DNA from: CAZQIC01 sp964593555
Lineage (GTDB): Bacteria; Bacteroidota; Bacteroidia; JAFLBG01
NCBI GenBank assembly: GCA_964593555.1
Contig: CAZQIC010000175.1
Location: 1-7,136, forward strand
Direction: 5' to 3'
Length of the DNA stretch: 7,136 bases
Part shown: positions 1 to 4,767 of the stretch, in pieces
Numbering within the stretch: position 1 is the stretch's first letter
Layout: each line of letters starts with the position of its first letter
Program-made: the position numbers and the translations under genes
Notes under the pieces: generated by a model
Databases searched by the model: none
What the model saw: only the letters and a program-made list of their open reading frames with translations
Told to the model about the DNA's origin: nothing

Positions 1-11
1 ACCACCCAGGC
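1..11 (-). tRNA. Possible 5' end of a tRNA-Leu, cut by the window edge
   Basis: Read on the minus strand, the last 11 bases of the window are GCCTGGGTGGT. This fits a 7-nt acceptor strand (GCCTGGG), then T8, G9 and the first D-stem bases G10-T11, a pattern common at the start of bacterial tRNA-Leu genes. It lies 105 bp downstream of tRNA-Gly on the same strand, as expected for a tRNA cluster. The rest is outside the window, so neither pairing nor anticodon can be checked. Chance similarity is a real possibility. Confidence 0.35.
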
Positions 12-15
12 AATA

Positions 16-53
16 GGATTTTGGATTTTAAAATTTTCGATTTAAGATTTAAA
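16..53. repeat. AT-rich degenerate heptamer/octamer repeat
   Basis: Two perfect copies of GGATTTT (16-22 and 23-29) are followed by diverged units AAAATTTT (30-37), CGATTTAA (38-45) and GATTTAAA (46-53). Short GATTTT-type runs like this are common in intergenic DNA of Bacteroidota. No coding potential is seen. It lies between the tRNA-Gly terminator and the putative next tRNA. Confidence 0.5.
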
Positions 54-80
54 CCGACACTAAAACCAAAGAACTTATTC

Positions 81-110
81 TAAAAAAAGTCCCTCTCTTT
101 TGGAGAGGGA
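81..110 (-). terminator. Intrinsic terminator of tRNA-Gly
   Basis: A perfect 8-bp stem (90-97 paired with 103-110) with a 5-nt loop is followed, on the minus strand, by a single C and then seven T residues (88-82). It begins 6 bases past the tRNA 3' end. This is a textbook rho-independent terminator and implies that the tRNA transcript normally ends here. Confidence 0.85.
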
Positions 111-115
111 TTTTG

Positions 116-188
116 AGCGAAAGACCGGTCTCGAACCGGCGACCTTAACCTTGGCAAGGTTACGCTCTACCAACTGAGCTACTTTCGC
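116..188 (-). tRNA. tRNA-Gly (anticodon GCC)
   Basis: The minus strand folds into a complete 73-nt cloverleaf. The 7-bp acceptor stem is GCGAAAG/CTTTCGC (188-182 with 123-117). The D arm contains AGCTCAGTTGGTAGAGC. The anticodon stem TAACC/GGTTA encloses the loop TTGCCAA, giving anticodon GCC, which reads GGC and GGU. The T arm contains GGTTCGAGACC. The discriminator base is U (position 116), as in other bacterial tRNA-Gly. The CCA end is not encoded, so it must be added after transcription. An intrinsic terminator follows directly and a promoter match lies about 60 bp upstream. Confidence 0.97.
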
Positions 189-248
189 TTTTATCATCCT
201 TAGCTTTTAGCGTCGGATGGTTATTCCCTACTTTTTCAAATAGGGCTA

Positions 249-279
249 CGAAATTACGTTTTTTTTGCAAAAACACAAA
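249..279 (-). promoter_or_regulatory. Bacteroidota-type promoter for tRNA-Gly
   Basis: On the minus strand a TTTG box (279-276) is followed by exactly 19 bases and then TAATTTCG (256-249). This matches the Bacteroidota primary sigma consensus TTTG-N19-TAnnTTTG with one mismatch in the -7 element. Transcription would start near 245, giving a 5' leader of roughly 55-60 nt to be removed by RNase P. A second -7-like box, TAATTTTG (283-276), overlaps the -33 element but has no matching upstream box. The start site is inferred. Confidence 0.6.
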
Positions 280-281
280 AT

Positions 282-312
282 TATGGAAAAAGGCCTTTTA
301 GACCTACTTTTG
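282..312 (+). promoter_or_regulatory. Promoter of the flavin reductase gene
   Basis: TACTTTTG (305-312) is a full match to the TAnnTTTG -7 element. Exactly 19 bases upstream lies TATG (282-285), a 3-of-4 match to the TTTG -33 element. The -7 box ends only 3 bases before the ATG at 316, so the predicted transcript start falls on or next to the start codon and the mRNA would be leaderless or nearly so. The site overlaps the tRNA promoter on the other strand, so the two units are divergent. Confidence 0.55.
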
Positions 313-315
313 CTT

Positions 316-879
316 ATGAAAAAAATCGTAATTATATCATCCAGTATACGTATTGGCCGCAATAGCAGCCGAGTCGCCTCTTTTTTAAAAAAATTTATTG
401 ATGAAAGTAATCTTGCTAATGCAGAAATAGCAGACCTCGATGAATATAAATTCCCCCTATTTGACGAACGTCTTCGATTTCAAAAAAACCCAGATAATAA
501 GGTTGTTGAATTTGCTAATAGAATAAAATCTGCCGATGCTGTAGTTATTGTTACGCCCGAATACAACGGAGGCTACCCGGCAAGTTTAAAAAATGTTATT
601 GACTTATTGGGCGAAGAATGGAAAAAGAAACCGATTGGTATTTCGACTGTTTCAACAGGAGCCTTTGGCGGTTCACAAGTTATTACTTCATTACAGTTTA
701 GTCTTTGGAAGATTGGGGCCTGGGTAATTCCTGTATATTTTCCTGTTCCAAATGTTGATAAGGCCTTTGATGAAAATGGTGATCCAACTGACAAAGAAGC
801 CATTAATAAGAGGGCAACCACATTTTTAAATGAACTGCTATGGTATGCGGAAGCTAAACACCGGATGTCAAAACAGTAA
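316..879 (+). CDS. NADPH-dependent FMN reductase-family flavoprotein
   Basis: A 187-residue cytoplasmic flavodoxin-like protein, the usual length for the NADPH-dependent FMN reductase family (Pfam PF03358). The N-terminal strand MKKIVIISSSIRIGRNSSR is the phosphate-binding loop for FMN. The family signature TPEYNGGYPASLKNVIDLL lies at about residues 77-95 and a Gly-rich STGAFGG loop follows near 113-119. Relatives (yeast Lot6p, Bacillus azobenzene reductase, bacterial ChrR) transfer two electrons from NAD(P)H through FMN to quinones, azo dyes or chromate. The substrate here cannot be read from sequence. I chose ATG 316 because the family begins at MKKIVII; in-frame TTG 265 and ATG 283 would add an unrelated tail and place the -7 promoter box inside the gene. 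No Shine-Dalgarno sequence is visible. It appears monocistronic, with 111 bp before the next gene. Confidence 0.9.
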   Translation: MKKIVIISSSIRIGRNSSRVASFLKKFIDESNLANAEIADLDEYKFPLFDERLRFQKNPDNKVVEFANRIKSADAVVIVTPEYNGGYPASLKNVIDLLGEEWKKKPIGISTVSTGAFGGSQVITSLQFSLWKIGAWVIPVYFPVPNVDKAFDENGDPTDKEAINKRATTFLNELLWYAEAKHRMSKQ

Positions 880-904
880 CTGCGTCACGACTTACACTGT
901 TACC

Positions 905-923
905 TGAAAATATCGAATTTTCA
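905..923. other. AT-rich inverted repeat after the flavin reductase gene
   Basis: TGAAAAT (905-911) and ATTTTCA (917-923) are perfect 7-bp arms around a 5-nt loop, 26 bp past the flavin reductase stop codon. No T-run follows and the stem is AT-rich, so it is a poor terminator. It could be a weak 3'-end hairpin or a protein-binding site. Confidence 0.25.
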
Positions 924-953
924 ACCTTGAAATAATCATGTTCACCGAAAAAA

Positions 954-966
954 AGAACAGTGTTCT
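954..966. promoter_or_regulatory. Perfect palindrome, candidate operator of the metalloprotease gene
   Basis: AGAACA-G-TGTTCT has two perfect 6-bp arms around one central base. It sits where the -33 element would be relative to the -7-like box TATTTTCG (978-985) and 25 bp before the ATG at 991. That placement fits a repressor or activator site. It recalls LexA-type GAAC-Nx-GTTC sites, but the spacer is 3 bases rather than the 4 of the Bacillus box, so I do not assign a regulator. Confidence 0.35.
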
Positions 967-977
967 AAATTTTTAAA

Positions 978-985
978 TATTTTCG
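978..985 (+). promoter_or_regulatory. -7-like element before the metalloprotease gene
   Basis: TATTTTCG differs from TAnnTTTG at one base and ends 5 bases before the ATG at 991. No TTTG box lies at the expected 19-base spacing; the palindrome at 954-966 occupies that place. If used, it would give a leader of only a few bases. The missing -33 box suggests weak or activator-dependent expression. Confidence 0.3.
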
Positions 986-990
986 TGAAT

Positions 991-1731
991 ATGAGCGTGA
1001 CAAAAAAAATTTCTATATATATTCTCTTTCTACTGTCTGTTGTAGCGGCCTGCCGCAAAGATGGAGGTGCAAAGGAACGTAAAGTTGAGCCCAAAGATTT
1101 TTTATCAGGCAAGGACTACGAAGAATTGATCGTTGAAATACAATACATGAATGGCCAGCAACCGGAAGATGCAACTGTAAATAATTTAAAAACTTTTTTA
1201 TCGGGACGGTTAAATAAACCCGGAGGAATATCGATCACCCAAAGTTCTATCGCTACACCCAGTAAAGGATTTTATTCGATAACCGATATCGAAAATATGG
1301 AAAAGGATAATCGTACCAAATACGCCAAAGGAAAAAAACTCACCGCCTATATACTTTTTCTCGATGGAGATTATAGTGAAAACAGCGGCAGCTCTAAGGT
1401 ACTTGGTGTTGCTTACGGAAATACATCAATGGCTATATTCGGAAAAACAATCAAAGATTATTCCGGCGGAATAGGACAACCATCAACGAATGTGGCTATG
1501 TCTACAGTAATCTTACATGAGATTGGGCATGTGATCGGACTGGTTGACAACGGAACTGCCATGCAAAGTAATCATATTGATGCGGGCAATGGGCACCATT
1601 GTAACAATGATGATTGTTTAAGGTATTACGCGGTTGAAACGTCAGACTTTATTGCCAATTTACTCGGAGGCAATGTCCCTTCCTTAGACGCAAACTGTAT
1701 TAAAGATCTTCAATCAAATGGAGGGAAATAA
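991..1731 (+). CDS. Lipoprotein zinc metalloprotease (metzincin-like, HExxHxxGxxD)
   Basis: A 246-residue predicted lipoprotein. A lysine-containing N-terminus and hydrophobic stretch (residues 7-18) end in a lipobox with Cys21 (VAAC), so the mature protein should be anchored in the envelope. Residues 176-186 read HEIGHVIGLVD: His176 and His180 as zinc ligands, Glu177 as general base, and Asp186 where metzincins place a third ligand. HC-x4-C follows at 203-209, resembling the spacing in archaemetzincins, and the protein ends in a conserved-looking DANCIKDLQSNGGK. It resembles proteins annotated in Bacteroidota as membrane metalloprotease, as I recall them; substrates are unknown to me. In those relatives CLMY is expected after the second Cys; here residue 211 is Arg (CLRYY), so the Met-turn Met may be missing. 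ATG 991 is preferred over GTG 985 because it begins a normal signal peptide. No Shine-Dalgarno sequence is visible. Confidence 0.8.
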   Translation: MSVTKKISIYILFLLSVVAACRKDGGAKERKVEPKDFLSGKDYEELIVEIQYMNGQQPEDATVNNLKTFLSGRLNKPGGISITQSSIATPSKGFYSITDIENMEKDNRTKYAKGKKLTAYILFLDGDYSENSGSSKVLGVAYGNTSMAIFGKTIKDYSGGIGQPSTNVAMSTVILHEIGHVIGLVDNGTAMQSNHIDAGNGHHCNNDDCLRYYAVETSDFIANLLGGNVPSLDANCIKDLQSNGGK

Positions 1732-1791
1732 ACTATTTAAAAGACACAAAGTGAAGAAATCTTACATATAATTATTTCTCTGCAATTCTCT

Positions 1792-1799
1792 TACATTTG
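1792..1799 (+). promoter_or_regulatory. -7 element of the outer-membrane gene pair
   Basis: TACATTTG is a full match to TAnnTTTG and ends 17 bases before the ATG at 1817, predicting a leader of about 14 nt. The position 19 bases upstream (TAAT, 1769-1772) is a poor -33 match. No terminator is visible after the metalloprotease gene at 1731, so read-through from upstream is also possible. Confidence 0.45.
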
Positions 1800-1816
1800 C
1801 TCCGAAAAATTGGCAA

Positions 1817-2635
1817 ATGCGCTTACAATCCTTTTTTATCTTTTTTCTTCTCAGTACCGGAACATGTTTTTCTCAAAACGAGTATTCATCACAGGGCGCA
1901 AGAGTTACCGGAATGGGCAAAGCAGGTGTTTGTTCAAAAGACACCTGGAGTGCCTTTAATAACCAAGCAGGCCTTGCACATCAGAAAACAATTTCAGCAG
2001 GAATATATTACGAAAACAGGTTTCTGCTAAAAGAACTTAGCACAAAAGCTTTTTGTGTCACGTTACCGATTAAGAAGTCAACATTGGCAATTTCTGCTAA
2101 TTCTTTTGGATACTCTCTTTTCTCTAAAAATAAATTTGGAATTGCTTTTGCTAAAATGCTTGGGGAAACTTTTTCTGTTGGCATCCAGGCAGATTATTTT
2201 ACAACTTATGTTGGTGAAAACTATGGCAAGTCACGCAATATAAGCGCAGAAATAGGAATGCTTTATCAGCCTGTTAAAAACCTGGATATAGCTTTTCACA
2301 TTTTCAATCCGACCCGGGCAAAACTATCCCATTATAATGACGAAAGAATAAATACCAATTTAAAATTAGGCGCTGCATATAAATTTTCAGATAAATTATT
2401 GATAGTAGCGGAAACCGAGAAAGAAATTTCCGGCAAAATGGAATTTAAAAGTGGGCTGGAATACCTGCCGGTCAAAGAATTCGCGATAAGAGTTGGAATG
2501 CACACTAAACCATCTATTCTTTCCTTTGGTTTCGGGCTATACCTGAACAAATTAAAAATTGACATTGCCTCCACCCTTCACCCACAGTTGGGAATATCGA
2601 GCCACGCAGGAATATCTTATGGATTCGGCAATTAA
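1817..2635 (+). CDS. Outer-membrane beta-barrel protein, PorV/FadL-like
   Basis: A 272-residue protein with a clear signal peptide (hydrophobic residues 6-15, likely cleavage after CFSQ at about residue 20). Mature residues 26-54 run GARVTGMGKAGV..DTWSAFNNQAGLA. This is the N-terminal pattern of FadL/PorV/PorQ-type barrels, where a glycine-rich plug segment precedes an Asn-x-AGLA turn. The rest alternates polar and hydrophobic residues in short strands joined by turns, ending in HAGISYGFGN, as expected for a small outer-membrane barrel. PorV and PorQ serve the type IX secretion system, but nothing here proves that role, and the protein is shorter than typical PorV. Its stop codon lies inside the next gene (17-bp overlap), so the two are probably translationally coupled and may work together. 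ATG 1817 is supported by the signal peptide and the upstream TACATTTG box. Confidence 0.7.
   Translation: MRLQSFFIFFLLSTGTCFSQNEYSSQGARVTGMGKAGVCSKDTWSAFNNQAGLAHQKTISAGIYYENRFLLKELSTKAFCVTLPIKKSTLAISANSFGYSLFSKNKFGIAFAKMLGETFSVGIQADYFTTYVGENYGKSRNISAEIGMLYQPVKNLDIAFHIFNPTRAKLSHYNDERINTNLKLGAAYKFSDKLLIVAETEKEISGKMEFKSGLEYLPVKEFAIRVGMHTKPSILSFGFGLYLNKLKIDIASTLHPQLGISSHAGISYGFGN
2608..2612 (+). promoter_or_regulatory. Shine-Dalgarno-like AGGAA for the HhH/barrel gene
   Basis: AGGAA ends 6 bases before ATG 2619 and lies within the coding end of the upstream gene. It is the only Shine-Dalgarno-like site at a start in this window. It supports ATG 2619 over the longer in-frame start at 2559 and fits re-initiation by ribosomes finishing the upstream gene. 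Confidence 0.5.
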
Positions 2636-4661
2636 AATATTTTGCATTTTTTCTCTCTTGCTTTTCGGCAATTCCATTCAAGGGCAAGATACTATTACAA
2701 GCCCCGCAACAGAACAACTTATAGAAAATATTGCAGAACAATATAACAGCGAAGACAATGACCTTTCTAACCTTATGAATGAGCTGAGTTTTTTAAAATC
2801 CCATCCGATCAACCTCAACAAAACAAATTTTGAAGAATTGTCTTCCTTGTCATTCTTAAATGAACTGCAGGTAGCAAATTTGTTAGATCATATTAAAAGA
2901 AACGGACCACTTATTTCATTATATGAATTGCAATCTGTTGACGGTTTTGATATTAATCTTATCAATTCCATTTTACCCTATGTGGCGATAAGTAATAACG
3001 AAACACAAATCACTTCGTTCAAAAAAACTCTAAAACAGGGAAATCATAAACTTTTATTAAGGAACTCACAAATACCTGAATTACAAAAAGGATATGACAA
3101 AACAATTCCTACCCATTACCTTGGTTCTTCCAACAAAATTTACACTCGTTACCAATATGCTTATTCAAAAAAACTGAGCATAGGTATTACTGCGGAAAAA
3201 GATCCGGGGGAAGAATTTTTCAAGGGTTCACAAAAAAACGGATTCGATTTTTATTCCGCTCACTTCTTTTACCAACCTGATAAATTGGTCAAGAGTTTTA
3301 TTGTTGGTGATTATCTCCTGAACTTTGGTCAAGGCTTAGCGTTGTGGCAAGGCTTCGCTTTCTCAAAAAGTAGCGACGTGATCTCCATTAAAAAGATTGA
3401 GACCGGCATACGTCCATATCTTTCAAGTGATGAAAATAGATTTATGCGTGGAGCAGCTGTAACTACAAAATTTAAAAAAGTTGAACTCACCGGATTTATC
3501 TCTGCAAATTCTATTGATGCAAACACTATTGACTCTGTTTCCGCATCTTCACTACAGGAAACCGGATTACATGGCACACTGAATGAGATAGCAGATAGAC
3601 ACGCGATAAAAAGATCTATGGCAGGAGGTAATCTGTGTTACAAAACAGACAAAATTAAATTCGGCCTCACTTCTGTTCATACTTCTCTTAGCACAAAAAT
3701 CCAACCTAACTCACAACCGTATAACAAGTTCAATTTTTCCGGAGACAACGTGAATAATACAAGTATCGATTATTCCTATCGTTTAAAAAATATAGTGTTC
3801 TTTGGAGAAGGAGCTTTAAGTTCATATAAAAATTCAATGGGCGATCCCGGATTCGCATACCTAAATGGAATTATTGCATCTCTCGATCAAAAAATTTCAT
3901 TCTCCATATTGCAAAGGAATTACACCCGCGATTATTTTTCTTTTTTCTCGAATGGATTCTCAGAGGGCAGTAGTACATCCAATGAAAAGGGTATTTATTT
4001 GGGAATGAATGTTAGAATTTCCAAAACAGTTATTCTAAACTGCTATTACGATAAATATATATTTCCTTGGCTAAAATTCCAGAGGAGTGCACCCTCAAAC
4101 GGAGATGACCATTTAATTCAACTTGATTATACTCCGTCAAAAAAAACAAGCATTTATTTGCGATATAAAAACGAATCCGACCTTAAAGACGCTGCACAGG
4201 AAAATTACCTTGTAAAGACAAGCAAACAGAATCTAAGACTAAACTGTTCTTATAAGATATCCAAAACTGTTTCAATAAGATCAAGAATAGAACTTGTTCA
4301 ATACAAAAACGAAAGTGGAACTACAGAAAACGGTAATGTGATCATACAAGATCTTATTTTTACCAAAAAGAAAACTGCATTTTATCTACGCTATGCAATG
4401 TTTGATACACCTTCATATGACAGCAGAATATATTCCTATGAAAACGATATTTCAGGAGTATGGTCCAGCCCTGCTTACTATTACAAAGGCTCGAGGTTTT
4501 ATACTCTACTTAAAATAAAAGCAGGAAAACACATCAACTGCTGGTTAAGGTACTCGCAAAGTTTTTATACCAACAAAAGTGTGATCAGTCCCGGGACATT
4601 AAATGAAATAAACGGAAACTCAAGGTCAGAAATAAAAGCACAGTTCGATCTAAGTTTTTAA
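2619..4661 (+). CDS. Helix-hairpin-helix (ComEA-like) outer-membrane beta-barrel protein
   Basis: A 680-residue protein with three parts. Residues 1-22 are a signal peptide ending near SIQG. Residues 62-121 align by eye with the tandem helix-hairpin-helix region of ComEA: PINLNKTNFEELSSL resembles INLNTATxEEL, and ISLYELQSVDGF resembles the second hairpin. From about 130 to the end there are many amphipathic strands, finishing in EIKAQFDLSF with a C-terminal Phe, the usual signal for outer-membrane barrel assembly. The barrel would hold the HhH region at the periplasmic face. ComEA binds DNA in the periplasm during uptake, but the hairpin glycines are largely lost here (SFLN and GFDI where GIG is usual), so DNA binding is doubtful. 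The gene overlaps the preceding barrel gene by 17 bp. ATG 2619 is chosen because the longer start at 2559 would bury the signal peptide behind a polar, proline-rich tail. Confidence 0.75.
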   Translation: MDSAIKIFCIFSLLLFGNSIQGQDTITSPATEQLIENIAEQYNSEDNDLSNLMNELSFLKSHPINLNKTNFEELSSLSFLNELQVANLLDHIKRNGPLISLYELQSVDGFDINLINSILPYVAISNNETQITSFKKTLKQGNHKLLLRNSQIPELQKGYDKTIPTHYLGSSNKIYTRYQYAYSKKLSIGITAEKDPGEEFFKGSQKNGFDFYSAHFFYQPDKLVKSFIVGDYLLNFGQGLALWQGFAFSKSSDVISIKKIETGIRPYLSSDENRFMRGAAVTTKFKKVELTGFISANSIDANTIDSVSASSLQETGLHGTLNEIADRHAIKRSMAGGNLCYKTDKIKFGLTSVHTSLSTKIQPNSQPYNKFNFSGDNVNNTSIDYSYRLKNIVFFGEGALSSYKNSMGDPGFAYLNGIIASLDQKISFSILQRNYTRDYFSFFSNGFSEGSSTSNEKGIYLGMNVRISKTVILNCYYDKYIFPWLKFQRSAPSNGDDHLIQLDYTPSKKTSIYLRYKNESDLKDAAQENYLVKTSKQNLRLNCSYKISKTVSIRSRIELVQYKNESGTTENGNVIIQDLIFTKKKTAFYLRYAMFDTPSYDSRIYSYENDISGVWSSPAYYYKGSRFYTLLKIKAGKHINCWLRYSQSFYTNKSVISPGTLNEINGNSRSEIKAQFDLSF

Positions 4662-4703
4662 GGTATTTGTAATACGTATTTCCGTCTCATCTTTTATCAA
4701 TAC

Positions 4704-4734
4704 AAAAAAGGGGAGGTTTTCACCTTCCCCTTTT
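4704..4734. terminator. Bidirectional intrinsic terminator between convergent genes
   Basis: GGGGAGGT (4710-4717) pairs with ACCTTCCCC (4722-4730) with one bulged T and a TTTC loop. Four Ts follow on the plus strand (4731-4734). On the minus strand six Ts follow (4709-4704). It lies 42 bp after the HhH/barrel stop codon and 33 bp beyond the stop codon of the minus-strand gene, so it can end both transcripts. Confidence 0.85.
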
Positions 4735-4767
4735 AAATCATAAATGTTAAATGTTTTTATAAAATCA

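Noticed and set aside
227..245. CCCTA...TAGGG hairpin in the tRNA upstream region
   Set aside because: Only 5 bp with a 10-nt loop and no T-run; too weak to call a terminator or regulatory RNA.
265..315. Upstream in-frame starts (TTG 265, ATG 283) for the flavin reductase
   Set aside because: They would add an N-terminal tail absent from the family and place the TACTTTTG promoter box inside the coding region.
2559..2618. Longer N-terminus for the HhH/barrel protein
   Set aside because: It would precede and mask a good signal peptide, overlap the upstream gene by 77 bp, and lacks the AGGAA site found before ATG 2619.
4671..4680. AATACGTATT palindrome just after the HhH/barrel gene
   Set aside because: A 10-bp AT-rich palindrome in a 106-bp intergenic gap between convergent genes is expected by chance fairly often, and no promoter is nearby.
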